A stretch of 64,000 nucleotides of DNA, taken from Halocaridina rubra (taxonomy: Eukaryota > Arthropoda > Malacostraca > Decapoda > Atyidae). The position numbers and the translations under genes were made by a program. The notes under the pieces were generated by a model. It was not told where the DNA came from. It made no database searches and was given only the letters and a program-made list of their open reading frames with translations. Position 1 is the stretch's first letter, and each line of letters starts with the position of its first letter. This document shows, piece after piece, positions 25,173-36,049 of the stretch. The DNA lies in the NCBI GenBank assembly GCA_037179515.1, contig JAXCGZ010013584.1, forward strand, positions 1-64,000. Reading direction: 5' to 3'.

Positions 25173-26400
25173 GGGGCTCCTAGCATGGTCTGCATAGCAT
25201 TATTTGGATGAGCTCGATCTTGTTGGTTCTCTAGGAGCCAAAGGGTGGGACAAGTATAGTTCACAAGGCTCTGTGTACTTTGCATGTAGTAAATTTTAAG
25301 GAGACTGAAGGTTGTGCTGTCGTAAATGCTCGACAGTTACCGTAGTATGGACTGGCGCATTTGCACTCGTCATGCAGGTATTGTATCTCAGGGCCAAAGG
25401 AGTGTGGGCTGTCGATGTATACCTCTAGGTAAAGTTGCCTAAAGACCCAGTCCAAGGGGTTGTTATTTATGACCAATCTTGTGATTCTTCTTTGCTGGTG
25501 GATAGGAAATGCCTTAGTTTTGAGGGTATTTGTTTTAAGCCCAAGGAGGCAGTTTCATGTCCATGATCTTTCCCATGAGACAGTTGAAAAGGAAGGGACT
25601 GAGAATTCTACCTTGGGGGTCCCATTTTCGTGTGGTTTGCAGGTGGAATAGGGCCTTTGTACATTCACTCGAGCGGTGCAGTTTAATTGACTCAGCTTGA
25701 TCCAGGAGAGAAAGTTCCCTTTGACCTGCTTGTCCACTAGAGCACAGAGTATCGCAGGCACACTGGCTAGTTCGAAAGCCTTCTCTAGATGGAGGAAGTA
25801 AATGAACCCATTGCTGTTGTTTATGAGTGATAACAAGGAGGCTATGCATTTGGAAGTACCTAAGCTCAGCTAGTAGGCAACCATGTCCTCATGGCACGGT
25901 GGGCACTTCCACCGAAGCCTGTTGAATATCATCTTCTCGGCTATTTTGCTATAACAGCTTCAGAGGGATGTAGGGAGTGGGTTATCTGGATCCTTGGGTT
26001 TAGGGATGGGTTCAATATCAGGCTTGTTCCATTAACCTTGTCTGACTCTTTGAGTGTAAGTGCAGTTTATAATTGAGAGTAGAGTGAGATCCCCCAGGGG
26101 CCCAAGATTCTGAATCATTGAATAAATGATTCTGTCTGCCCCAGGGACTGTGTTCTTTGAGCTCTTATTCACTTTCCGAAATTTGGGTAGGGTGAAGGAG
26201 ATGTCAGCGTGGTCCTTGGTATTGATGGCGTCTTCAGTTTCTTCCCATCTTGCAGTGGTGAGAACCTGTAGAGCTCTTCTAATCGTGATGGGGAACTGAT
26301 TACAGTTGGCTTTCTCAGCAAATTTGAGAAAGAGCTTTTCTGCTACCCTGCTTGGGTCTCTTTGTAGGATGGTTCATAGAGTCCTTCCATTGGCAAAGTA
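25173..26400 (-). pseudogene. LINE-J copy 1 reverse transcriptase
   Basis: Recognisable minus-strand pieces: FIYFLHLEKAFELASVPAIL (25555-25836), NGTPKVEFSVPSFS corresponding to NGTPQGGILSPFLFN of copy 2, and the segment at 25261-25476 (NNPLDWVFRQ, IQYLHDECKC). The YADD box of copy 2 appears to be deleted here. Broken by frameshifts. Confidence 0.78.
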
Positions 26401-26649
26401 GTAAATATTCCACCACATTTGGCCCACAAAGGTGTTGACTTCTAGTGTGGAGCACCATTCAAAGGATTTTTTCCTTTTAATTTCTTTTTTTTCTCTCCAT
26501 GGATATGTTACTTGCCTGCCTGGAGGATATGGTAATAGTCTTCAGTGGGGCAGTTTCTGTATACTCTTAGGATGATGTTGAGTTGGTGACTGAGTTCTTT
26601 GACTCTATCACAGTAGCACCAACTGTCATGGTGGTATGTTTGTCCTTGC

Positions 26650-27440
26650 TTGCAAAAGGGGATGGAGGAGTCTGCTGCAGCTGGCAAGGCATTGACTAGC
26701 TCAGCCTCAGCTTGACTGATGTCTCCTGGAGGTGTGTATGCTGAATACCAGTTGCTCAGGTGCTCAGTTTGCCTTCTTGAAATTCCATCAAGGAGGTGGA
26801 GATGTGATCTGGAGTATATACGGAATCGTCAGCTTGTGTGGTCACTTGTGACATGAAGGTGTATGCCCCAAGTAGCGACGTGACTTAAAGAGTTCGAAAA
26901 AAAGGTTAGATCCAGAATTTCACCTCTGTTGTAAGTTGGCTCGTGGTCATTGAACATAATTATGTCCTCTTGGTCGTCCAGCAGACTTATGTTGTGTCTG
27001 CCTGCTGCGCAGGTGGAATTAGACTTGAATCTGGGGTGGTGCACATTGAAATAGGCTCTTATTACTAGGTTGGTTAGACTGGCTCTACCAGAGTGGGTAG
27101 TTAAATCCAGTTCACCTTCTTGCTGTCTGCAGATGTTGTAGAATGCAATTGTTGTTGACAATAGGGATGTGGATTCCATCACTGCAGTTCACAGTTGTGT
27201 GATTTCTTCAGCCAAAAAGTTTTTACTATGAAAGTGGCATTGCCTATGCTCTTCCCTGGAGTCCAGTGGTGGTAAAAGCCCGGTATCCAAATACTTTGGG
27301 TATATTATGATCCAAACAGAGTTTTATGCACCATGATTACATCAATATTGTCAGCCTTGTCAATTCCTTATAGGTGTTGGATTTTGTTTCTCAACCCCTT
27401 AGCATTCCAATATAGGATCCCAAGTTTAGGCATCTTAAAA
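26650..27440 (-). pseudogene. LINE-J copy 1 endonuclease
   Basis: It begins LGSYIGMLRG near 27391-27440 (copy 2 LGILHWNDQG). 26829-27182 keeps AYFNVHHPRFKSNSTCAAGR and MFNDHEPTYNRGEILDLTFFSNS, the APE-type core; copy 2 has GDFNAHHPRF, so the catalytic Asp is lost here. Frame changes occur around 27200. Confidence 0.8.
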
Positions 27441-27988
27441 ATTTAAGAAGAGGAGGTGGAAGGGATGGCAGTTTGTTAAAAGTGACTTTAATTTTTACTG
27501 GTGATTGCTTGGGTGACGATGCCATAGGTGATTTCAATGACATGGTTGAAAGCATCCCTGGAAGTGGGGCCCATGTTGTTAGCAAAGAGCCGTACTGCCA
27601 TGTGTATTGCCTGGGTGACGAGTTGAGTGATGTCCTTAAGGGTGAAGAGGGTTCAGGAGTAGGAGTAGCTAGGGTTATGGGTGTAGGAGAGGGTGTTTGG
27701 AGAGGTTCCTGTGAAGGAGCATGGTTGTTGAGTCTGGAGTCTTCGGACTTGGTATGGTTAAGGGTCTGTGAATGGGGGCAGCTGCAGTCTGAGACTTATG
27801 TGGGGTAGTAGTGGGAGTCTGAGTGTTGTGTGAGGAGGTAGTACGTGTCTGTGTAGGAGCAGGAGTGAGAGAAGGTGAAGCTTATGTGTTTGGAGAGGGT
27901 TAGTGTTGTATGTTGGGTTTTGGGGGGAGGCTGAGTCTGAGGCAGGCAGGGGGAGAAGGTTGCCAAGGATTGGAGGTAGGAGGAGGAG

Positions 27989-28198
27989 TAATAATAATAA
28001 TAATAATAATATAATAAACCTTTATTTCCATTACAATACAATGGGTATTCGTCAGCCGGGGCAAGCCACAACCCCCCACTGTGGTGCCCAACCATAGCAG
28101 TTCCTGCCAGGAAACAGCTTACACTCTCGGTCTTGGACGGGAACCGATCTTTCGACCTCGTGGATGCGAAGCCAGCACGTTACCACTGTACTAGCCAG
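27989..28198 (-). mobile_element. SINE copy 2
   Basis: About 210 bp, antisense, very similar to the SINE at 17385-17588. It has the same tRNA-like head, body and (TAA)n tail (27989-28017). It sits inside LINE-J copy 1. The flanks share an imperfect GGTAGGAGSAG sequence, possibly an eroded target duplication. Confidence 0.88.
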
Positions 28199-28229
28199 TT
28201 AAGGGTAGGAGCAGAGGCTGGGTTTCTGG

Positions 28230-28865
28230 GAGAGATCCTCTTTAAACTCTCAGGACAACTGGTGTCCCAGATTGGTGGCACCCCCGGCAGTTAGGGCACC
28301 TGGCTGAGGTCTCCTTCTTGGCCTTGAGTTTTTCAAGGCATCGGTCGATGACATGCCCACTACTGCAGATTGCACATCTGATTGGGAAGTGGCATGTATT
28401 GTGATGGTGGCCAAACCCTTGTCAATGAATACAATGAAGGGGCTCAGGGTTGTACTCCCTGAGTTTAGATTTGCCCCATATACCCATGTTGACCTTGGCT
28501 GGAGGAGGTCCGCAGATGTGGACCAGGACCTGCTTGGAGGGGAGTGGTTGCCCTTCAATTTTGGAGATGTAGCAGCTGGCAGAGGTGATGTAACTTTGCT
28601 TTCAGATCTTCTGACAAAGCCAGTGGGAAGTTTTGAAGGATAAACATCCTGATTCTTTGAGATGGACACATCTCAGCTAGGTAGCGTGAGTTGAGAGCAG
28701 GTCTTCTCGACAGCTTCAGTGGAGTTGGGGTGGATTATAAAGTCACCCTGAAGGTTTGGCCTAATTAGGCACCCAAAATCGGCGAGTTGATCCTCCAGCT
28801 CACAAAGGGGTGTATAGGCCTTAGCAGGAGTAGGGGCCTGAACTTTAAATTTAGAAAGGTTCACT
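28230..28865 (-). pseudogene. LINE-J ORF1 (Gag-like, CCHC zinc knuckles)
   Basis: N-terminal part at 28673-28864: FKVQAPTPAKAYTPLCELED and GDFIIHPNSTEAVEKTC, as in Gag-like ORF1 proteins of jockey/I-type LINEs. Downstream, the minus strand reads PEPLHCIH, a stop, then QGFGHHHNTC, followed by CAICSSGHVIDRC. These are CX2CX4HX4C and CX2CX3HX4C knuckles. The stop (TGA at about 28415) falls exactly on the second Cys of the first knuckle. Nucleic-acid binding is inferred from family. Confidence 0.75.
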
Positions 28866-28870
28866 CTGGA

Positions 28871-29930
28871 AACAGTGGGCCTAGGGGATGGGGGAAAACT
28901 GGGGCAGCAGAGCTCTCCTGGTTATTGCCTTAGGCAGTCCTTTGCCTCTACTTCTTTCTTACTACAGTCCACCCCTCCTGGAGGTGGTCAGGCTTTATCC
29001 ACCCTTCAAAGGGGAGCAGGTGGGCCGGGCGAAGGCATGACTAGAAACTATTCATGTGCTTGGTGGGTAAGCACACAGACACAGAGTACTTTTACTCTAT
29101 TTCTAATAGCTAGATAAAAGCACTTAAACATTATTCAATTAACATTTTTTTTAAATTATCATTTATACAGGCCTTGCCACTATTAAAGCGGGAAATTAAA
29201 TGAATTATATTACTATAAGCATGGAAAGCACAACACTGATTTGAACACACAACCCTGTTGATTTGGCTGAGAGAAAACCCTGAAAAAGAAGAGGTGAAAT
29301 AGGGGTTAAAACAGCAATATTCCAATGGTAATATGGCAATTACGATACAAGTCTATTTCACTGTTCTTCAATAGAGAAAAAGAGAAAAAAAGAATATAGA
29401 AATGGATTCCTGATGTTGTATTCCTTTCCAAAAATGGAGAAAAGCTGCGAGGGTAAACCAGTCTTCTTGGTAGGTGAGTATTCGGCTTCTGGCTGCTGGC
29501 TGGGCAGGAGCGAAGAGGAGTATAAATTAGAAATGTGAACAGAGGTAAATACATAGCATTTAATGAAACTTTAGATTGAAGTGACACAAATTGAACTACT
29601 TACAGTAACCTGATACAGTATAGTAAGTAAGACTGGGGGGAAAGAGGATGGAGGAGATCAATGGGGTGGAGGACCTAAATATAAAGTTGCCTCAAGATGT
29701 TGATGACAAATGAGTGAAGCGACAAAAAGCGGGGCAACAAATAACAGGGACCCAATGTATATCATTTTCCTTAAGGATTCCCTGCAATTCTATGTTGACT
29801 ATGAAGGTTATAAAGAAAAAAGCAGTAGAAACGTAAACTCCTTATATAATGACTCAGTTCATTGTTAGAGATGTATTGAGGCAAATCGTTCCATGATTGT
29901 CATTCATTTTTTAAAAGTATGGATCCTTGC
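28871..29930. other. Unclassified stretch right of LINE-J copy 1
   Basis: The first 200 bases may be the LINE-J 5' part. The remainder has no recognisable coding region apart from a short Phe/Leu-rich antisense frame (29306-29587) that looks spurious. It contains the second 200-bp direct repeat. Confidence 0.4.
29519..29690 (+). repeat. About 200-bp direct repeat, copy 2
   Basis: Same sequence family and orientation as 23185-23395, with small indels. It ends at the shared GGACCTAAATATAAAG. Confidence 0.75.
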
Positions 29931-29960
29931 AATTTTTTGTATGAGTGTAACACCGGGACA

Positions 29961-29975
29961 GGCAAAAAAATTGCC
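29961..29975 (-). promoter_or_regulatory. LINE-B 3'-terminal hairpin
   Basis: GGCAA pairs with TTGCC across a poly-A loop. In the other copy (52044-52056) the stem is GGCAG/CTGCC, so one base pair changed on both sides. It sits about 25 bases from the element's 3' end, a likely reverse transcriptase recognition structure. Confidence 0.6.
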
Positions 29976-30038
29976 CTCATCAATAAAAGACCAGGCAAGA
30001 GAAAACATAAAGCCGAAGGAAAAGAAACAGGTTATGAG

Positions 30039-30133
30039 CAAACAAACAAACAAACAAACATTTATTTCAATTGTGTACAATGGTTATTCAACATTAATAG
30101 TAACTTATAAGTAGACATGTAATTAAACTAATT
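30039..30133 (-). mobile_element. 95-bp insertion with (TTTG)n tail, SINE/LINE 3' end fragment
   Basis: Absent from the other LINE-B copy. On the minus strand it ends with five TTTG units (30039-30060). The preceding 30 bases (TTTATTTCAATTGTGTACAA, then TGGTTATTC on the plus strand) resemble the 3' end of the two SINEs (TTTATTTCCATT, then TACAATGGGTATTC). It is probably a severely truncated relative, or the LINE that shares the SINE tail. Confidence 0.6.
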
Positions 30134-30216
30134 ACAGAGATGAGGTAATGATTCACAAAGGAAAAGAATTGATTAAAAAACTAGTTAAATTACTAAGGAC
30201 CTAGAGATATGGAGAA

Positions 30217-31330
30217 TTAGTCCCTGAGATGATGATAGCTCTTCTTTTTGAAGGAAGATAGGCCATAAGAACTTGGAAAGACAGAAGGAGGAAGAGAGTT
30301 CCAGAGTCCTGACGTAGATGGGAAGAGGCAGTCGCTGCACCAACCAATCCACGATCTATAAATCTCCACACAGTACCTGTGTGACAGGGCCGCTTGTTGA
30401 GTGCTATGCGGCCTCAGAAGTGGGGGAATGATGCAACTCGCCAACTCATCAGAGCAGTGATGGAAGTAGTAGCAACAGAAAAGAGACAGGTATGATGCCT
30501 TATCTCAAAGAGAGACAGAATCGAAATTAGAGACTATGCGGATTCCTAATATGTTGATAGATTTAAGAGGGTAAATTTCGTTAGTCTCAAAGACAATAGG
30601 GCTATTAGGAGGAGAAGACGATAAGGCGATAGTCAAAAACTGTGTTTTGGATGCATGAAATTTAACTAAATTTTAGGTGTCCCCCTCAGATACCCTCTGC
30701 ATATCGGAGTTGAGAGTAGAAGAAAGAGAGATATGAGGCATATAGCAAATAGCAGATGAAGGTTGTGAAGAAAATGCAGAGGAGAAGTGAAGGGTAGAAT
30801 CGTCGGCTAAGGGGTGAAGAAGAGAGGAAGATGGAGAATGTAGATCATTGATGAAGAGAAGGAATAGAATAGGTGAAAGAACAGAGCCCTGATGAACGCC
30901 ACTGGTAACAGGGAATGGGCTAGATGTTGCACCATCAACAACTACAGATATAAAACGGTCAGAAAGAAAACTGAAAATTAAAGAACAGAGAGAATGGGTA
31001 AAGCCATAGGCAGGGAGTTTGGCCAACAGAATCTTGTGCCAGACTCTGTCAAAAGCCTTAGAGCTATCAAAGGCGATGACAAAAGATTCCCCATAGTTCC
31101 CCAGAGAAGATGACCATACATGAGTAGTATAGGATAGGAGGTCACCAGTGGATCTTGCCTTGTGGAAGCCGCACTGGTGATAGGAGTTAAGTGAGTTAGA
31201 TTCAAGGCATTTCAAGATGTGAGCATTGAGCAAATTTTCGAGAACTTTAGAGATAGAAGAGGTTAGGGCAATAGGTCGATAGTTTGAAGGAATAGAGCGG
31301 TCACCCTACTTAGGAACAGATTGCACTAGA
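30217..31330 (-). pseudogene. LINE-B copy 1 reverse transcriptase
   Basis: Minus-strand motifs: SIPSNYRPIALTSSISKVLE, HQCGFHKARSTGDLL, FDSSKAFDRVWHKILLAKL, SGVHQGSVLSPILFLLFIND and LADDSTLHF (the catalytic box, LADD). Thumb at about 30620-30660: VKFHASKTQFLTIAL. C-terminus at 30217-30444: SGLWNSLPPSVFPSS, the usual NSLP motif before the end, then stops. In-frame stops near 31300 and 30674 interrupt it. Confidence 0.85.
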
Positions 31331-31570
31331 ATAATCAAGACTTGAAGGAGACATTGAACCCCAGTAATCCCCTTTACAAAGATATAAAACTGACTATCCA
31401 AAGTAGGTGATAGCTTGTAGGATTTAGAAAAAGCAAAGGATTAGTACAGAGATTCAGTCACCTTCTTAATAGTCTAATGCAGGAGAAAGTCCGATTGATA
31501 AGAGGCACCCATTGCCTTTTTCCCTATAAAAGCTAAAAGCAAAAGAGTGTCACCTTTATTACATACCACT

Positions 31571-32605
31571 GATAAGAGATGCTAAAATGCAATATCAATG
31601 CTTTTCAAGAATGCTTGGACCAATTGCATCAATCTTCAAGATACCTACTGGCTTTAATTGGGAACAGTCTAAGTTCCCCTCTAGTTTTCCCTTCCAAACT
31701 CAATATCTCTCCCAAATTATCTCTATTCCCGTCAAAAGTTATCCTGAAAGCTATATAGGAGAGCAACATATTTAGATAATTCGTTTGTTTAGGGACTATT
31801 TAATGTAATATGACAAGAGGTGATGAAGAGTGATTTAAGAGTGTTGCAGAGCTGGGAAATGCTTTCATGGACATTGGAAGGCTGACTTTCAATGGAAATT
31901 ATGCAAAAATATTTTAAGACTCTTGATATCAAACCCCAAGATTCCCAAGAGGGGATATATAAAGGTAATGGAAAAGCTTCACTTCACATCCATAATAAAT
32001 CCAATAAAGAAAATTAAGACCCACCAAAAAGGCAAGAATGCTATGCCCCACATCACCATCTGTAAATATCTTTACAAATGCCTGAAAAAGCACTGTGTAT
32101 CTCATACAGGGTTGACTCACCAGTGACCGGAGCCACTGGAAAATGCCTACATTCGCATTAAAAGAGAATGGAAAGGCTTCCACATCCATTTGCATCGATT
32201 AAAAGTTTGAAGTATATCTGTTAACAAGTGGAATAGGATTAGAGACATTAGAAACCTGCGGCCTTTGGACACTATCACTTAATATAAGAACTAAACCTAA
32301 ACACACAGTAATATTGATATTCCACAGAAACGTAATTAAAAACAGTAGACGCTATTTCGAGATAAAGTGTCTCCACTTATACTGTTTCAGTTAAAGGGTT
32401 AAGGATCTTCTCTTAGGCCTCTAAATAGATCCACTTACGATGGCTGAGAACATGAAATGGACCTACATTTGGCTCACATGAATCATATTTTAAAAGCTTC
32501 TGGAGATTTTCAATATTTTCAAGGCCAAAATCTAATGAAGAGTAACCTAATTCCTAACACTGAAACTCGGCATAGCTCAGAAACTGATAATAGCAGGACA
32601 TTGGA
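31571..32605. other. No feature identified
   Basis: AT-rich, only short frames, no motif recognised. It may include LINE-B upstream sequence and old unclassified repeats. LINE-A copy D begins abruptly at its right edge. Confidence 0.4.
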
Positions 32606-35430
32606 GAAATAGTTGAGTGAGGACATAAACAGTGTCACAGTTTTTCATAAGGGCTTCAGAATACTAAGGATTGAAAGATCTGAGAGAACTGGTGGAGGGA
32701 TAGCACTGCTCATAAGTGAGAGTATTCAAGTTGAAGAAATAAACTTGGCTATAGAAAGTGAGTTCAGGGAATTTCTTGCTGCTCGCATAAATACTGGGTC
32801 AGAGAGCATTATAATAACTGTTGTATACAACCCACCAAGGAACCAAAATAGGCTTGAAATTTATGAGGAAAGTCATATAGGTACTATTGAAGTCATAAAC
32901 TCAGTTGTTAACATGGCCCGGGAGAAAAAATGTAGGATTTTGATTATGGGAGACTTTAATCATAAAGAGATAGATTGGATAAATCTTGACCCACACAGTG
33001 GTGAGGACTCATTTGGGGCAAGATTCCTAGATTGCGTACAAGGGACTTTCCTATACCAACTTGTACTGTAACCAACGAGGGCCAGGGGTGGGGATGAGCC
33101 ATCACTACTTGATCTAGTGTTCACAGATAATGTGTTGGATATTGAAAATATTGAGTATGAACCACCAATTGGAAAGAGTGACCACTGTGTGTTGTTGATG
33201 GAGTATATCATTGAAGATATTCTTCCTGAGAGTAGAGGCACTGAGGACATGAGGAGGAACTATCCGAAAGGAGATTACATCAAAATGAATGAGCTTTTTG
33301 CAGTTATTGACTGGAGAACCTTATTTTACAACAAATCTGTACAAGAAATGTATGACATCTTTTGTGAGAAATATGGGAAGATAGTAGATTGCTGCATACC
33401 TGTCACCAAAGTAGGTGTAATTCATGCCAGAGAGAAATGGTTCGATAATGGGTGTAAAAGAGCTAAGGAGTGGAGAGACAAATGCTGGAAAAGGTATAGG
33501 AGGAGAAAAAACATAAATGCCTGGCAAACCTACAAAAGAGCAAGAAATGACTACCTAAGTAAAAGGAGAGAGGCAGAGAGAGATTATGAGAGGGACATCA
33601 CCAGGAAGGCTAAAGAAAATCCCAAGCTTTTCCACAGCTTTATCAGAGGAAAACTGAAGGTAAAAGAACAGGTTTTAAGGCTAAAGAGAGCGGATGGAAG
33701 CATCACTGAGACGGACGAAGAGATCTGCAAAGAATTGAACAAAGAGTTTCAGTCAGTATTTACAGTAGAAAATACCCCACCCCCTCAGATTGCAGTGATA
33801 GAAGCTCAAGGGCCGGTATTAGAGAACATCAACCTTACAGCCACAGAGGTATGCAAAGCGCTGATGGATTTAGATGTTCATAAAGCTACAGGTCCTGATG
33901 ACATATCCCCTCATGTGCTTAAAAAATGCGCAAACACAATATCAGTGGCACTAAGTATCATATTTAAGGAGTCACTGGAGTCGGGGGAGATTCCAAGATG
34001 CTGGAAACAAGCAAATGTGATACCTATCTTCAAAAAGGGAAGGAGGGATACGGCTCTGAACAATAGACCAGTTTCCTTGACCAGCATAGTTTGCAAAGTT
34101 ATGGAAAAACTACTAGGGAAACATATCTCTCTTCACTTGGAATCCTTCAACTTTTTGTCAGTGAGGCAACATGGCTTCAGAGAAGGTAGATCAACAGTAA
34201 CAAACTTATTAGAATTTTATGATGAGGTAAGCCAAATCTTACAGGAAAGAGAGGGCTGGCCAGATTGCATATTCCTAGACTTCCAGAAAGCGTTTGACAC
34301 TGTTCCACATGGGAGACTTATTAGGAAGCTGCAATCAATGGCTTGAATAGGTGGAAATGTTTTGGAATGGATAAAAACTTACTTAGAAGGAAGGGAACAG
34401 AGGGTTAGAGTAAGACACTCAGTGTCTGAATGGAGAAGAGTTAGTAGTGGAGTTCCACAGGGTTCAGTTTTAGGGCCACTTTTGTTCCTTGTATATGTAA
34501 ATGACCTAGCAGAGTCTGTAAATTCATTCATGAATATGTTTGCAGATGATGCAAAGATTGTGAAGAAAGTAAAAAACGAGAACAATGGTAGAGAACTTCA
34601 GGAGGATCTAAATAATCTGCATGAGTGGTCAGAAAAGTGGCTAATGAAATTCAATACCTCAAAATGTAAGGTAATGAGAATGGGTACAAGTGCAAGAAGG
34701 CCCAAGCTTGACTACTCAGTGGCTGGAGTACAACTTCAAGAGACAGAAAATGAGAGAGATCTAGGAGTAAACATACTGGCAGATTTGTCTCCAGAAATAC
34801 ATATAAATGGCGTAGTAAGGGCAGCATATGCATTCTTATCAAATGTAAGGGTAGCCTTCAGGCACATGGACAAGGAAATGTTCAGAAATATTTATGTAAC
34901 CTATGTGAGGCCAAAACTCGAATATGCAGCCCCCTTTTGGAATCCGCACTTGAAAAAGCACATAGCTAAGCTTGAAAAAGTTCAAAGACATGCCACGAAA
35001 CTGGTGCCAGAAATACGCAATCTCGGTTATGATGAGAGGCTGAGGGAATTAGACTTACCATCACTTGAAGCTAGAAGAGTAAGGGGGGATATGGTGACAG
35101 TCTTTAAATTCCTTCATGGTTATGATAGAGTGGATAGGGATCGATATTTTGATATGGCTGGCTCTAGAACTAGAGGTCATAGTTTGAAGCTTGGTAAGAA
35201 AATTTCTTTGCAGGATGTAAGGAAATACTTTTTCAGTAGTACGAGTAGTTGATAATTGGAATTGGCTAAGCAAGGAGGTAGTTAATGCTATCTCAATCCA
35301 TAGTTTTAAGGACAGGTACGATAAGTATCACTAAGTCTAAAATGGAACCGATCAGGAGACGGGAAGATACGAGCTTTGGGCTCTTTCCCGTAAACACAAT
35401 TAGGTAATCACAATTAGGTAATCACACATG
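32606..35430 (+). mobile_element. LINE-A copy D, best-preserved copy
   Basis: 5'-truncated just inside the endonuclease (first shared base about 32606-32611). From 32613 to 35252 one frame is kept, broken only by TAA at 33069-33071 and TGA at 34344-34346. The 3' UTR hairpin (35359-35391) and two AATTAGGTAATCAC units end it at about 35427. It serves as the reference for copies B, C, E and F and is the empty site for SINE copy 1. Confidence 0.93.
32613..35252 (+). pseudogene. LINE-A ORF2: endonuclease and reverse transcriptase
   Basis: Endonuclease at 32613-33220: RSERTGGGIALLISE, SIIITVVYNPPRNQ, IMGDFNHKEIDW, SDHCVLLMEYI. A linker rich in Lys/Arg (about 33440-33660) precedes reverse transcriptase: PRCWKQANVIPIFKKG, NRPVSLTSIVCKVMEK, RQHGFREGRSTVTNLL, DCIFLDFQKAFDTVPH, SSGVPQGSVLGPL and MFADDAKI near 34540. 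The C-terminus has YVRPKLEYAAPFWNP and GHSLKL. Only two nonsense codons occur in 880 codons. The last about 25 residues are lost to a frameshift at 35234-35240 also present in copy C. Confidence 0.92.
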
Positions 35431-35706
35431 CTTTTTCAGTGTAAGAGTAGTTGATAATTGGAATTCGCTAAGCGAGGAGGTAGTTAATGCTATCTCAATC
35501 CATAGTTTTAAGGACAGGTATGATAAGTATCACTAAGTCTAAAAATGGAACCGATCAGGAGACGGGAAGATACGAGCTTTGGGCTCTTTCCCGTAAACAC
35601 AATTAGGTAATCACAATTAGGTAATCACACACACACTCAGATTGCAGAGATAGAAGCTCAAGGGCCGGTATTAGAGAACATCAACCTTACAGCCACAGAG
35701 GTATGC
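35431..35706 (+). mobile_element. LINE-A extra 3' end (35431-35634) and internal fragment (35637-35706)
   Basis: Directly after copy D comes another 200-base LINE-A 3' end in the same orientation, with intact hairpin and tail. A 70-base fragment matching 33785-33850 of copy D (inside ORF2) follows. The extra 3' end has the unshifted CAGTGTAAGAGTAG form, so it is not a duplicate of copy D's own end. Confidence 0.88.
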
Positions 35707-36049
35707 AGAACACTCAGACCACACACACACACCCTCTCACCACACCAGGTCCCGGGACCCTAGGCTTAGATCCCATACCGCCACACCTAACAGCCTATCC
35801 AGACACCTTCCTCTGCCTCCTCTTCCCAACAGCAAACCCTCTTCACAGTAAATGAGCTCACCAACCTTCTTATTCAAGCCATACAGGAAGCCGTCCGACT
35901 CCTCGATAGCAGAGCCACTACTCAAGATGCCTAAAATCAACTCGTCGAAGTAGGCCACTCCGTTGTCACCCACGCCCTCATCTCCAGAACCCACCACTAG
36001 CCTCAACAACCCACCACTCCTACCACATCCACCTCCTTAAATCATCAAG

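Larger units (their letters stand above)
24045..28870 (-). mobile_element. LINE-J copy 1: antisense RNase H-bearing LINE (I-superfamily-like)
   Basis: On the minus strand: ORF1 with zinc knuckles (28865-28230), endonuclease (27440-26650), reverse transcriptase (26400-25200), RNase H (24770-24440) and a C-terminus ending NIISQYPPPR at about 24056. The same proteins occur in LINE-J copy 2 (35710-39857). RNase H in a non-LTR element points to the I/LOA/R1-type superfamily; the exact clade is not determined. Stops and frame changes are frequent. A SINE interrupts the ORF1-to-ORF2 region. Confidence 0.88.
29938..31570 (-). mobile_element. LINE-B copy 1 (CR1/L2-like LINE, antisense)
   Basis: The minus strand encodes a reverse transcriptase (31330-30600) and its C-terminus (30470-30217), then a 3' UTR ending with a hairpin and GTTACACTCATAC near 29938. 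A 5'-truncated second copy is at 52017-52465 and shares the C-terminus and 3' end. It is distinct in sequence from LINE-A. A 95-bp insertion with a (CAAA)n tract interrupts the 3' UTR at 30039-30133. The left element end is well set by the second copy; the right end is not. Confidence 0.82.

Noticed and set aside
28353..28643. 96-codon plus-strand ORF
   Set aside because: Shadow of LINE-J ORF1 on the minus strand, where the zinc-knuckle pattern lies.
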